Of a DNA stretch of 64,000 nucleotides, positions 1-8,380 are shown one piece after another. The notes below the pieces were generated by a model. That model did no database searches. It was not told where the DNA came from and worked only from the letters and a program-made list of their open reading frames with translations. Both the position numbers and the translations under genes were made by a program. The DNA is from Pontibacter oryzae. Its GTDB lineage: Bacteria; Bacteroidota; Bacteroidia; Cytophagales; Hymenobacteraceae. The stretch is from the NCBI RefSeq assembly GCF_003576375.1, contig NZ_QWGE01000007.1, positions 62,001 through 126,000 on the forward strand, written 5' to 3'. The number at the start of each line of letters is the position of its first letter. Position 1 is the first letter of the stretch.

Positions 1-615
1 GGCACTACTTATACTTCGGGTAAGCTCTACAACAACGCTAGCTTCTACGTGCAAGCAACCAACGCCAACGATTGCGTGAGCCCAACCCGCCACGAGGTGA
101 AGGTACAGGTGGTGGAGCCTAAAGCAGTGGTAAGCGAGGATGTGACCATCACGGAAGGCAAGGCAGTAACCCTGACTGCATCTGGCGGCGTGAGCTACAG
201 TTGGTCGCCAGCGGCCGGACTTAGCGATCCAAACAGTGCCACACCAAAGGCATCGCCGAAGCAGACCACTACTTATACCGTAACCGCGACGACCGAAGAA
301 GGCTGTACTGCCTCAGCGAAGGTAACCGTAACGGTAGTGCCACGCGTGGACGCGGCCAATGTGATCACCCCGAATGGCGACAACAAGAACGACCGCTTCA
401 AGATCCGCAACATCGAGAACTACCCGAACTGCCGCGTGCAGATCTTCTCGAGATGGGGCGAGTTGGTGTTCGAGTCTAAAGGCTATACAGAACTTCAGGA
501 ATGGGATGGCACGCGCCAGGGAGTACAGCTGCCAACCGGGGCTTACTACTATATCATCCACTTAAACGAGGGTACAGAGGAGCCAGTCTCAGGAAGTGTC
601 ACCATCATCAGATAA
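1..615 (+). CDS. Type IX secretion cargo protein, C-terminal part (gliding motility-associated CHU_C sorting domain)
   Basis: The reading frame is open from the first base, so only the last 204 residues or so are seen. They hold an Ig/PKD-like repeat (TYTVTATTEEGC at its end), then a domain opening with NVITPNGDNKNDRFKI and containing the RWGELVFES and LPTGAYYY segments. This is the CHU_C domain, which in Bacteroidota works as a type B sorting signal for the type IX secretion system. The protein is therefore probably a large secreted or cell-surface adhesin-like protein. The next gene, 12 bp downstream, is a PorP/SprF protein, the usual partner of type B cargo. The function of the missing N-terminal part cannot be told. 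Confidence 0.88.
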   Translation, partial: GTTYTSGKLYNNASFYVQATNANDCVSPTRHEVKVQVVEPKAVVSEDVTITEGKAVTLTASGGVSYSWSPAAGLSDPNSATPKASPKQTTTYTVTATTEEGCTASAKVTVTVVPRVDAANVITPNGDNKNDRFKIRNIENYPNCRVQIFSRWGELVFESKGYTELQEWDGTRQGVQLPTGAYYYIIHLNEGTEEPVSGSVTIIR

Positions 616-627
616 CAGCAGAAGAGT

Positions 628-1626
628 ATGAAACGAATTTTAGTAAGCGCGCTGATTTATTTGGTAACTCTGGGAGCCGCCTTTGCGCAACAGCGCCCAC
701 AGTATACGCAGTATGTAACCAACAATTACCTGGCAAACCCCGCTGTAGGGGGCATCGAGAGCTACGCCGATTTGCGTGTAGGGTATCGGACACAATGGTC
801 TGGCTTGGAAGGCGCACCTAAAACGTTCTACGCCTCTATTCAGGGATCGCTGGGTTATAACTCAAACTCGCCGAAGGAAACCAAATCAAAGTATGGCTTT
901 TCGCAACGCAACAAGTATAAACGCGCCGTGCCGCACCACGGCGTTGGGGCCATGGTGCAGGCGGATGAGGCAGGATTGCTAAAATCCACGAGCTTCAGCG
1001 CCAGTTATTCATACCATCAGCCACTCAACCGCTACCTTACGCTTTCGAGCGGGTTGATGGGCGGCGCCACGCAGTTCAGCATTAACTCACAGAAAGCTGA
1101 TGCCATCGATTCAGGCGACCCATATCTAAACAAGCTGACCAACTCCGCAAAGTTTGACCTGGGCGTTGGCTTGTGGTTATACAGCCCCGACTTTTATATT
1201 GGCGTATCTGGTTTGCAGTTGCTTCGCAATGGTGGTGATTATGACAATAACGGAAGCTCCACACAACCTCTGATGCGCCAGCAGCCACACTTCTACGGCA
1301 CCGCAGGTTTCCGTATGCAGCCAAACAAGTTCTTGGCCGTTATTCCATCGGTGATGGTAAAAATGACGGATACCAGCGCGCCATCTATTGACTTAAACGT
1401 GCGGGCACTCTACGCGCAGCGCATCTGGGGAGGCGTGTCGTATAGGCATGAAGACGCCGTTGCCGTGATGGCTGGCCTGAACGTGAGCCACCTGCTGGAT
1501 GTAGGCTACTCATATGACGTAACTACTTCGGAACTGAACAAGGTAAGCGCGGGAAGCCATGAGGTAACAGTAGGCTTTAAGCTGAATAACCGTGGCAAGA
1601 TCATCTGCCCTACCTGGGTATGGTAA
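628..1626 (+). CDS. PorP/SprF family type IX secretion system membrane protein
   Basis: 332 residues. A signal peptide (MKRILVSALIY, cleavage near AFA-QQ) is followed by RPQYTQYVTNNYLANPAVGG, the typical opening of PorP/SprF proteins (asking where the protein sits: an outer-membrane beta-barrel). The rest is amphipathic strands ending in VTVGFKLNN. PorP/SprF paralogues commonly lie just downstream of a CHU_C-tailed cargo gene and are thought to keep that cargo at the surface; the 12 bp gap to the preceding gene fits a two-gene operon. A strong hairpin follows. Confidence 0.9.
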   Translation: MKRILVSALIYLVTLGAAFAQQRPQYTQYVTNNYLANPAVGGIESYADLRVGYRTQWSGLEGAPKTFYASIQGSLGYNSNSPKETKSKYGFSQRNKYKRAVPHHGVGAMVQADEAGLLKSTSFSASYSYHQPLNRYLTLSSGLMGGATQFSINSQKADAIDSGDPYLNKLTNSAKFDLGVGLWLYSPDFYIGVSGLQLLRNGGDYDNNGSSTQPLMRQQPHFYGTAGFRMQPNKFLAVIPSVMVKMTDTSAPSIDLNVRALYAQRIWGGVSYRHEDAVAVMAGLNVSHLLDVGYSYDVTTSELNKVSAGSHEVTVGFKLNNRGKIICPTWVW

Positions 1627-1648
1627 ACACTTATCAGAAAGTATAAAA

Positions 1649-1690
1649 CAAACAGCCGGGGCAGTAAAACGCTTCGGCTGTTTGCTTTAA
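1649..1690 (+). terminator. Rho-independent terminator of the CHU_C/porP-like operon
   Basis: A 10-bp perfect stem (CAAACAGCCG with CGGCTGTTTG, arms 1649-1658 and 1675-1684) is followed by a short T-rich tail, 23 bp after the stop codon. Confidence 0.7.
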
Positions 1691-1733
1691 TGCGGTTCCT
1701 GAACTAGCCATAGGCATTCAAAGTATAATCCAT

Positions 1734-1741
1734 TACCTTTG
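1734..1741 (+). promoter_or_regulatory. Probable -7 promoter element (TACCTTTG)
   Basis: Matches the Bacteroidota TAnnTTTG box, 34 bp before the start at 1776. No TTTG is seen at the -33 position, so the call is tentative. Confidence 0.45.
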
Positions 1742-1775
1742 CAGTCTAATTTTCAGAAGCTAAACGATATACTAT

Positions 1776-2318
1776 ATGAGTGCCAAAAGCTTTGAGCTGC
1801 TGCTCGAAATGGCCTACGATGCCCCAACCCCTGCCGTGTTTGAAGACGGTGCTGCCGCGGTTTACATAGAGCTGGAGCGAGCCCTCCGCGATTCCAAATT
1901 CGCGCGCGGAACCGATAAAGGTAACCTTAGCTATAGTTTTGAGCGCCTGCGCCTGGGCGTAGCCATCGCCTTTGTAAAAGCATTTGTACGCCTGGCTCAT
2001 AACGAGAAAAGCAAAGAGGTACTGGAGGTGCTGCAGGATGCCATCCAGGCAAAAAACACCCGCGAGATCGACAAAATCATCCAGAAACGTATTGCCTCTT
2101 TCGACCACTTGTACCATGAAATCTTTGTAAACCCGCAACGCGAGGAAATCCTGCACCTTTTCGAGCTAACCCTGGATGCCGGCACCAAAGAAGAACTGGA
2201 CGACCTGATTATGACTGGCCTGGAACTGCTGGCCGAGGTAGACTGGGATTATACGCACAGCGATGACGACGACAGCGACATAGAGCCGCTGGACGAAGAT
2301 TTTCTGAAAAACCTGTAA
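1776..2318 (+). CDS. Conserved protein of unknown function, acidic C-terminus
   Basis: 180 residues, no signal peptide or membrane segment. It looks all-helical (long charged helices such as LEVLQDAIQAKNTREIDKII) and ends in an acidic tail (SDDDDSDIEPLDEDF). I do not recognise the family. It is the first gene of a compact set with a DUF2721 membrane protein and queA, spaced 12 and 29 bp apart, so the three are probably cotranscribed from the promoter near 1734. Cytoplasmic location is inferred. Confidence 0.75.
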   Translation: MSAKSFELLLEMAYDAPTPAVFEDGAAAVYIELERALRDSKFARGTDKGNLSYSFERLRLGVAIAFVKAFVRLAHNEKSKEVLEVLQDAIQAKNTREIDKIIQKRIASFDHLYHEIFVNPQREEILHLFELTLDAGTKEELDDLIMTGLELLAEVDWDYTHSDDDDSDIEPLDEDFLKNL

Positions 2319-2330
2319 ACACACCTTGCC

Positions 2331-2729
2331 ATGGAGATCACCCTGACCACTCCTGCCCTTTTGTTCCCGGCGCTGTCTTTATTGCTGCTGGCCTTTACGA
2401 ACCGCTTTCTAGGGTTGGCCAATCTTATCCGCAGCCTGAAAGACCGTTATTCATCCACCCAAAGCAGCTTGGTTTATAGCCAGATACAAAACCTGAGGGT
2501 GCGGCTGGTGCTTATCCGTAACATGCAGGCTTTCGGTAGCTTTAGTATGTTTGGCTGCGTGCTCTGTATGTTTATGCTTTTTGCCGGCTACGAAACACTG
2601 GGCAAGTATGTGTTTGGGTTTAGCCTCCTGATGATGCTTATCTCGCTGGCGCTGGCCATCCGTGAGATCCAGATTTCGGTGAAGGCACTTGAGCTGGAAC
2701 TGAATGACCTGGAGCGCCAGGAAAAATAA
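2331..2729 (+). CDS. DUF2721 family membrane protein
   Basis: 132 residues. It opens with LTTPALLFPALSLLLLAFTNRF, the first membrane helix and conserved start of DUF2721. A basic stretch (LIRSLKDRY) and two further helices (around 73-92 and 95-110) follow, then a charged coiled C-terminus (VKALELELNDLERQEK). Molecular function of the family is unknown. It sits 12 bp after the previous gene in the same operon. Confidence 0.8.
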   Translation: MEITLTTPALLFPALSLLLLAFTNRFLGLANLIRSLKDRYSSTQSSLVYSQIQNLRVRLVLIRNMQAFGSFSMFGCVLCMFMLFAGYETLGKYVFGFSLLMMLISLALAIREIQISVKALELELNDLERQEK

Positions 2730-2758
2730 GCATCGCCCAATTTTAGAATTAGCTTACC

Positions 2759-3973
2759 ATGAATATCAACCCGAAGAAACTGGCGATAAAGGATTTTGTG
2801 TATGATTTGCCGGATGAGCGCATCGCCAAATTCCCGATGCCTGAGCGCGACCAGTCTAAGCTGTTGCTTTACTGCCAGGGCCAGCTGGCAGACCATACGT
2901 TTACCGACCTGCCCGACCTGCTGCCGCCTCATACTTTATTGGTTTTCAACGATACCAAAGTGGTGCAAGCCAGGCTTTTATTTCAGAAAGAAACCGGTGG
3001 CCTGGTAGAAATCTTTTGCCTGGAGCCCGTGGCCCCGCACCGCGAGGTGCAACTGGCAATGCAGCAAACCGGCAGCTGCACCTGGAAGTGCCTGGTTGGC
3101 AACAACAAGCGCTGGAAAAGCGGTCCGGTGAAGCTATACTTTGAGGGTGGCTTGCTGCAAGCCGAGCGTGAGGCGCAACAAGAGGGGCACTTCCTGATCC
3201 GTTTTACCTGGGAGCCTGCGGAGCTTACCTTCGCCGAGGTGCTGGAGCGTTGCGGCCGCCTGCCCTTGCCTCCATACCTTAACCGCGAGCTCACCCCCGA
3301 GGATCACTCCCGCTACCAGACCATCTACGCCAACCAACAGGGAGCCGTGGCCGCGCCAACCGCTGGCCTGCACTTTACGGACCGCGTGATGCAGCAGCTA
3401 CAAGCCAAAGGCATGGACACCGCTTACCTGACACTGCACGTTGGAGCAGGCACATTTAAGCCCGTAAAGGCCGATGTGATGGAGGCGCACGAAATGCACG
3501 CCGAGCAGATCTACATTACCAAGCCCTTGGTTCAGCGCCTGCTTCAGCAGTTGGGCAAGCCTGTTATACCGGTGGGCACCACAAGTATGCGCTCTCTGGA
3601 AAGCCTGTATTGGCTGGGTGCCAAAGTATGGCAACAACCCGATTTGCCTGCCCAAGAACTGACAGTTAGCCAGTGGCAAGCCTACGAAAGTATGAACCCG
3701 CCTACGGCTGCCGAAGCGCTGCAGGCATTGCTAACTTACATGGAGGCGCAAGGCACCGACTACCTGCATGCCAGTACGCAGATCATTATTGCACCAGGCT
3801 ATACTTTTAGAATTTGTAATGGCCTTGTTACCAACTTTCATCAGCCGGAAAGCACCTTGCTGCTGCTGGTTTCAGCCCTGATCGGGGAAGATTGGCGCGA
3901 AGTATACAAACATGCCCTGGACAACGATTACCGCTTCCTGAGCTACGGCGACAGCTCTTTATTGCTACCCTAA
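2759..3973 (+). CDS. queA: S-adenosylmethionine:tRNA ribosyltransferase-isomerase
   Basis: 404 residues. QueA transfers and isomerises the ribosyl part of SAM onto 7-aminomethyl-7-deazaguanine in tRNA, making epoxyqueuosine at position 34. Recognisable parts are FVYDLPDERIAKFPMPERDQ near the N-terminus, LLVFNDTKVVQARL, LPLPPYLNRELTPEDHSRYQ, the GAVAAPTAGLHFT block and LHVGAGTFKPV, and near the end GLVTNFHQPESTLLLLVSAL. It is longer than the roughly 350 residues of the proteobacterial enzyme. Last gene of its operon, followed by a bidirectional terminator. Confidence 0.95.
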   Translation: MNINPKKLAIKDFVYDLPDERIAKFPMPERDQSKLLLYCQGQLADHTFTDLPDLLPPHTLLVFNDTKVVQARLLFQKETGGLVEIFCLEPVAPHREVQLAMQQTGSCTWKCLVGNNKRWKSGPVKLYFEGGLLQAEREAQQEGHFLIRFTWEPAELTFAEVLERCGRLPLPPYLNRELTPEDHSRYQTIYANQQGAVAAPTAGLHFTDRVMQQLQAKGMDTAYLTLHVGAGTFKPVKADVMEAHEMHAEQIYITKPLVQRLLQQLGKPVIPVGTTSMRSLESLYWLGAKVWQQPDLPAQELTVSQWQAYESMNPPTAAEALQALLTYMEAQGTDYLHASTQIIIAPGYTFRICNGLVTNFHQPESTLLLLVSALIGEDWREVYKHALDNDYRFLSYGDSSLLLP

Positions 3974-4001
3974 GAGACAATTTATACTTTGACTTAAAAG
4001 C

Positions 4002-4037
4002 AAACGGCCTCCCTTATACCAAGAGAGGCCGTTTCTA
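4002..4037. terminator. Bidirectional terminator between queA and the M28 peptidase gene
   Basis: Ten-bp stem (AAACGGCCTC/GAGGCCGTTT, arms 4002-4011 and 4025-4034) between convergent genes, with T-rich sequence on the 3' side on both strands. Confidence 0.8.
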
Positions 4038-4053
4038 TTTGAGTTGAGTTCGG

Positions 4054-5481
4054 TTACTTCTGGGCTTTGGCAGAGCCTCCTTCCAGGCCGTGCTCCGAGA
4101 TAAGGTATACCAGGGCGGCCATAGAGGCGGCACCTAACTGCATCTCACGGCGGTTAACCTGCTCAAACGTGTCTATCTGGGTATGATGGTAATCAAAGTA
4201 ACGCTGCGAATCCGGGTCGAAACCGATTAAGGCAACGCTTCCCTGGCCTTTAAGCGGACCGATGTCTGCACCGCCGCCGCCACGCACAATGTCGTGCAGC
4301 CCGTACGGTGTCAGCAGTTTCTTCCAGGTAAGTACTTTATTGTATTGCGCCTCTGTGCCATCAATGCCGAAGCCGCGCGGTGTAAAACCACCTGCATCCG
4401 ACTCGATGGCAGCTACGTGCTTCTCTCCTTGCGCCTTGGCTAGCTCGGCATACTTACGGCCACCACGCAGGCCGTTTTCCTCGTTCATGAACATAACCGC
4501 ACGAATGGTACGCTTCGGCTTCAGGCCGAGGTCCTTCATCAGGCGCAGCACTTCTATAGACTGCACACAGCCGGTACCATCGTCGTGGGCGCCTTCGCCC
4601 AAATCCCAGGAGTCGAGGTGGCCGCCTACTACTATAATTTCGTCTGGCTTCTCAGATCCTTTAATCTCCCCGATCACATTGTAAGACAGCACATCCGGCA
4701 AAGTCTGGCAGGTCATGCGCATGTAGAACTTCAGGCCCGGGTCGTTTTTAAGTAGTTTGCTAAGCTGCTCGGCACCATTGGTACTGATAGCGGCGGCAGG
4801 TATTTTGGTTACACCTTCCTCGTAGCGGGTATTGCCTGTGTGCGGCACATCCTGGAAATCGTTGGTCATGGAGCGCACCAGCACGCCCACAGCACCAAGT
4901 TTTGCAGCGGCAACCGGGCCGCCGCCACGCTGGTCTACGGCGCCTCCGTAGGCTCTCATGGTTTCTATGTGTGTGTTATCGAACGGGCGGTTAAAGAACA
5001 CGATCTTGCCTTTAACATTTTTCTTACCCAGTTTCTCAAGTTCCTCAAAGCTCTTTACCTCTACCACTTCTGCACTAAGGCCCGCATCGCCGGTGCCCAC
5101 GGAGCTACCTAAGGCACAGATCGGGGCATCTGCAGTGCCAACCAGTTTTGAGTTGATGATACGGCCAACCTCCTTATCGCCTCGCACCCAATGCGGCACC
5201 ATCACCTCCTGCAGGTATACGCGATCCAGGCTCATTTCTTCCATTACCTGGCGGCTCCACTCCACGGCAGCAGCGGCCTGCGGCGAGCCGCTCAGGCGCG
5301 CACCAATGTTCTTGGTCAGGTAACGCAGGTTTTCGTAGCTCTCGAAGCTGGTAAGTGCGTTATCATAAATCTTCTTGATAGTAGCTGAATCTTGAGCATA
5401 GTTTTGCTGGGCCATGGCTGGCAATGTCAGCGCCGTGGCCGCCGCAACCATCAGGTGGCGTAGGTTCTTTTTAGTTAGCAT
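4054..5481 (-). CDS. M28 family zinc metallopeptidase (carboxypeptidase Q-like)
   Basis: 475 residues with a signal peptide ending near PAMAQQ, so exported. A protease-associated insert (about residues 120-260) precedes the M28 catalytic domain. Metal and catalytic residues are visible: GGHLDSWD (His about 288, Asp in AHDDGTG about 302), NEENG (general base Glu and metal Glu about 334), ESDAGG (about 360) and YHHTQIDTF (last metal His about 433). It should remove amino acids or dipeptides from peptides in the periplasm or outside. It stands alone, convergent to queA. Confidence 0.88.
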   Translation of the reverse strand: MLTKKNLRHLMVAAATALTLPAMAQQNYAQDSATIKKIYDNALTSFESYENLRYLTKNIGARLSGSPQAAAAVEWSRQVMEEMSLDRVYLQEVMVPHWVRGDKEVGRIINSKLVGTADAPICALGSSVGTGDAGLSAEVVEVKSFEELEKLGKKNVKGKIVFFNRPFDNTHIETMRAYGGAVDQRGGGPVAAAKLGAVGVLVRSMTNDFQDVPHTGNTRYEEGVTKIPAAAISTNGAEQLSKLLKNDPGLKFYMRMTCQTLPDVLSYNVIGEIKGSEKPDEIIVVGGHLDSWDLGEGAHDDGTGCVQSIEVLRLMKDLGLKPKRTIRAVMFMNEENGLRGGRKYAELAKAQGEKHVAAIESDAGGFTPRGFGIDGTEAQYNKVLTWKKLLTPYGLHDIVRGGGGADIGPLKGQGSVALIGFDPDSQRYFDYHHTQIDTFEQVNRREMQLGAASMAALVYLISEHGLEGGSAKAQK

Positions 5482-5633
5482 AGGTTAAGGTGATGTACAA
5501 ATTTGGTTAGAGACCTCAATTTAAAAATTTTATTCCATACTTGTTCAGGTTGATGTTTATACTTTGTATAGGATGGCACGCACTTTTACCAGCCGCAAAC
5601 CCGGCTTGCCGGATACTTGTAAGCACTAAACCT

Positions 5634-5673
5634 ATAAAATAAAAAAGGGCAAACGCCTTATGGCCTTTGCCCT
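5634..5673 (-). terminator. Rho-independent terminator of the DUF1028 gene
   Basis: Read on the minus strand: stem of AGGGCAAA/TTTGCCCT with an inner GCC/GGC (5646-5673) followed by a run of T residues, 21 bp after the stop. Confidence 0.8.
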
Positions 5674-5694
5674 ATATATGGTGCTTTATCAGAA

Positions 5695-6690
5695 TTACTT
5701 CAGCAGCTTATCCATTTGCTGTTTGCTTACATCCAGCAGCCCCACTTCGGGCAGGCGGCTGGTGAGTTCGCGCCAGTTTTCGTCTTTCTTATAAACCTCG
5801 CGCAGCAGTTTGGCAGCTTCGTCTACCTGCCCGTTGTTAGCCAGTGTTATGGCATGCCAGTATTTCATCTCCAGGTTTTTAGGGAACATCTCTTCAGCCT
5901 TGCCATACTCCTGCATGGCCTGCTGCATCTGCCCTTTCTCTACGGCCAGGTCGCCTTTGTTCATGTGCTCGTAGGCGCGGTATACTTTCAGCAGGCGCTC
6001 CAGTTCATCCAGCGGCCGTTCATGGTCATCTACACGCAGGTCTATTGTTTTGGCTTCCCAGGGTTCTGCTTTTTGCCCGGGCACTACCACCAGTGCCGCC
6101 GATTGCCTGCCCCGGATGTCGCCGCCTTCGCGCTCGGCTGCCTGCAGGGCCAGCATAACGCGCTCGGCCAGGGGTTGCCCCTCGCTCTTCTCGAAGGCGC
6201 GTGCCATGGCTGGCCATACTTTGTCGGTTAGCATCATGTTGGCCTGCACCGAGAAGTTTTTGCCGGTTATGTCGCCGGCGTAGCGGATGCACTGCTTGCC
6301 CGTGTGCACTGCCACCCGGCCCTGGGCATCAATAATGGCCACCTGCCTAACCTCGCGCCCTTCATCATCGGCTAAAAGTATAGCCAGCGCCTCCTCCGGG
6401 GTTTTGCCCTCTTTTAGTAAAGCCAACCCTCTCGGGCCGAAGGATTTGTTAGTGAACGACTGCGTGGCCACTGCCCCAACGCCTGCCTCGGCCCAGGGCA
6501 CCGCCGTGCCCACCGAAAACCAGTGGCTCTGCACGCCAACGGCCATCTCGCCGGTATTTGGGTCGCGGGCCACAATGGAATAAGTATGCGCCAGTGGCTC
6601 CTCTGCTTTATATACTTGCGCTTTGGCCGCCCCAAGCGAGGCCAGTAAGGTAACTCCCATGGCAATTATTGTTTGCTTATATTTTTTCAT
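5695..6690 (-). CDS. Exported DUF1028 (Ntn-hydrolase-like) protein with C-terminal TPR
   Basis: 331 residues. A signal peptide (cleavage near AKA-QV) precedes HTYSIVARDPNTGEMAVGVQSHWFSVG, the DUF1028 start, which runs to about residue 225 (GRQSAALVVV, IDLRVDDHERPLDEL). The fold resembles N-terminal-nucleophile hydrolases, but the activity is not established. From about 240 to 310 there are two TPR-like helix pairs (EKGQMQQAMQEYGKAEEMFP, NNGQVDEAAKLL). It stands alone; no promoter box was found by eye. Confidence 0.82.
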   Translation of the reverse strand: MKKYKQTIIAMGVTLLASLGAAKAQVYKAEEPLAHTYSIVARDPNTGEMAVGVQSHWFSVGTAVPWAEAGVGAVATQSFTNKSFGPRGLALLKEGKTPEEALAILLADDEGREVRQVAIIDAQGRVAVHTGKQCIRYAGDITGKNFSVQANMMLTDKVWPAMARAFEKSEGQPLAERVMLALQAAEREGGDIRGRQSAALVVVPGQKAEPWEAKTIDLRVDDHERPLDELERLLKVYRAYEHMNKGDLAVEKGQMQQAMQEYGKAEEMFPKNLEMKYWHAITLANNGQVDEAAKLLREVYKKDENWRELTSRLPEVGLLDVSKQQMDKLLK

Positions 6691-6899
6691 ATCGATGTGT
6701 GTATACGTTAAAGCAGCTTCCGGTTTATACTTACATCAGGCTTTAGAAGGCTATGTTAAAGTATGATTTCTTGCCTGTTTATACTTCTGCGTGCTAGTTG
6801 CCTGAATAATAGCGTTTAACAAATATAGTTTTTTATCGATCCCGATGCCGGGTTTCTTCGGCTACAACTTCCTTTAAAAATAGTAGTATAACTATGTAT

Positions 6900-6907
6900 T
6901 AGCTTTG
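6900..6907 (+). promoter_or_regulatory. Probable -7 promoter element (TAGCTTTG) of the NYN gene
   Basis: TAnnTTTG match 32 bp before the ATG at 6940; no clear -33 box. Confidence 0.5.
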
Positions 6908-6939
6908 GCGGGAATTTACCCGCTACTAACCCTTTATTC

Positions 6940-7746
6940 ATGAAGAACACAACCAGAGATAAGAAAATAGACAAGATGGCCATGCTGATTGACGGCGATA
7001 ACGCCCAGCCCAGCCTGATTGTAAAACTTTTAGCTGAGGCCGGCAAGTACGGCGCCCCTACCATCCGCCGCATTTACGGCGACTGGACCACCCCACAGAT
7101 GAACGGCTGGAAAGAGTGCCTGAACAACCACGCCATCCAGCCGATTCAGCAGTTCCGCTACACGGTGGGCAAAAACGCCACCGACAGCGCCCTGATCATC
7201 GATGCCATGGACCTGCTGCACTCCGAACTGGTAGACGGTTTCTGCATCGTCTCCTCCGACAGCGACTACACCCGCCTGGCCACCCGCATTCGGGAGGAGG
7301 GTATTTTTGTGATGGGCATTGGGCAGCGCAAAACGCCCAAGCCCTTTGTAAACGCCTGTAACGTATTCATCTTCACCGAAAACCTGACGGACGACATTGA
7401 TGACCGCAAGATTGCGGAGGCGGAGAAATCCGATGAGAACGGCGCGCACCACCACCGCCCGAACCCGGTGCCTTTGCTAAAGGAGGCCTTTGTGATGTCG
7501 GCGGATGAGGACGGCTGGGCACACCTGGGTATGATGGGCAGCAACCTGCGCCAGCTAGACCCTAGCTTCGACCCTCGCACCTTTGGGTACGGACAGTTGC
7601 TGCAGCTCATTAAGGCCCACAAGGAGCTTTTCACCATCCGTAAAGAAGAAGACAAAGGCCGCTCGGCCGTGTACATCAAGCGCAAAGACAAGCGCCGCAG
7701 CAAACCCCGCAAAAAAACGCAGGAGCCCGCTACAAATAATGCGTAG
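6940..7746 (+). CDS. NYN-domain protein with LOTUS/OST-HTH domain (predicted RNase)
   Basis: 268 residues. The N-terminal NYN (PIN-like) domain shows the acidic residues expected for metal-dependent RNA cleavage: MLIDGDNAQ (about 15-23), KNATDSALIIDAMDLLH and CIVSSDSDYTRLATRIREEG. From about 178 to 245 a LOTUS/OST-HTH winged helix follows (VPLLKEAFVMSADEDGWAHL ... FDPRTFGYGQLLQLI), a likely RNA-binding module. The tail is very basic (KRKDKRRSKPRKK). It is a stand-alone cytoplasmic gene with its own promoter and terminator. The RNA target is unknown. Confidence 0.88.
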   Translation: MKNTTRDKKIDKMAMLIDGDNAQPSLIVKLLAEAGKYGAPTIRRIYGDWTTPQMNGWKECLNNHAIQPIQQFRYTVGKNATDSALIIDAMDLLHSELVDGFCIVSSDSDYTRLATRIREEGIFVMGIGQRKTPKPFVNACNVFIFTENLTDDIDDRKIAEAEKSDENGAHHHRPNPVPLLKEAFVMSADEDGWAHLGMMGSNLRQLDPSFDPRTFGYGQLLQLIKAHKELFTIRKEEDKGRSAVYIKRKDKRRSKPRKKTQEPATNNA

Positions 7747-7780
7747 TTTAAAGTAAGTAGCAGCTAACGCTTTGAGAAGA

Positions 7781-7825
7781 AACCAGCCGGAACCATACTT
7801 CATGGTTCCGGCTGGTTTGTTTTAG
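7781..7825 (+). terminator. Rho-independent terminator of the NYN gene
   Basis: A perfect 16-bp stem (arms 7781-7796 and 7802-7817) with a 5-nt loop and a following TGTTTT tail. Confidence 0.85.
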
Positions 7826-7829
7826 TTAG

Positions 7830-8310
7830 TCTTGCAGCTCTAGTTTACCCACTCCTGCCCTCCCAGTAAGGGGATTTGCTGCAGCCCAACCACCCCTACC
7901 CCTCCTTGGCTAAGGAGGGGAATCTGTAATTGCTACTGTGCAAGTATAAGCGCTGTGGCCTCGGCTATACAAGGTCATCCCCCTACCCCCTTCGAAGGGG
8001 GACTTTGTTCACGTTCTATAGCAAAAGTAGTAGCTATTGGAAATGATCCCAGTCCTTGGGTTGAGCGCCTTTGGAGTTTTTCGGTCCCGCAGGGATTGCA
8101 AAGCGACAGCGAGCAAAGAAAAGCTCCCAGCGCGATGCCCAAGGACGAGGCCCCGCGGCCGTGAGCGCTCCAAAACTAGAGGTGGAAAAGGCAAGAAGTG
8201 AAGCCGTGGATAAATCGCAGCTAAAAAGTACAGCTTGCCTCCAGTTGCAAAAAGCAGCGGCTACAGTATAGACACGAGTTACAACCTCTCCCCAGAGGAG
8301 AAACATTAAC
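7830..8310. repeat. Non-coding spacer with several short G/C palindromes, repeat-like
   Basis: Between the NYN terminator and the marC promoter. Three small hairpins share a CCCCTnCC...GGAGGGG style: about 7903-7921, 7988-8011 and 8285-8300. Between them is a GC-rich segment, 8050-8175, whose ends pair: GTCCTTGGG (8052-8060) with CCCAAGGAC (8138-8146), and TTTGGAG (8070-8076) with CTCCAAA (8168-8174); the two pairings cross and so could form a pseudoknot or alternative folds. Reading frames here show no protein-like composition. Dispersed intergenic repeats or a structured RNA are both possible. Confidence 0.45.
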
Positions 8311-8353
8311 CAATCCACAACAAAACTATAACCCTGCCTTAACCTGCCCCACC

Positions 8354-8361
8354 TACTTTTG
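8354..8361 (+). promoter_or_regulatory. Probable -7 promoter element (TACTTTTG) of marC
   Basis: TAnnTTTG match 19 bp upstream of the ATG at 8381; no -33 box seen. Confidence 0.5.
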
Positions 8362-8380
8362 CGGCCGATATAAACGCACT

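Noticed and set aside
7955-8271. Two open frames in the repeat-rich spacer before marC
   Set aside because: They cross the palindromes, overlap each other and have no recognisable composition or promoter.
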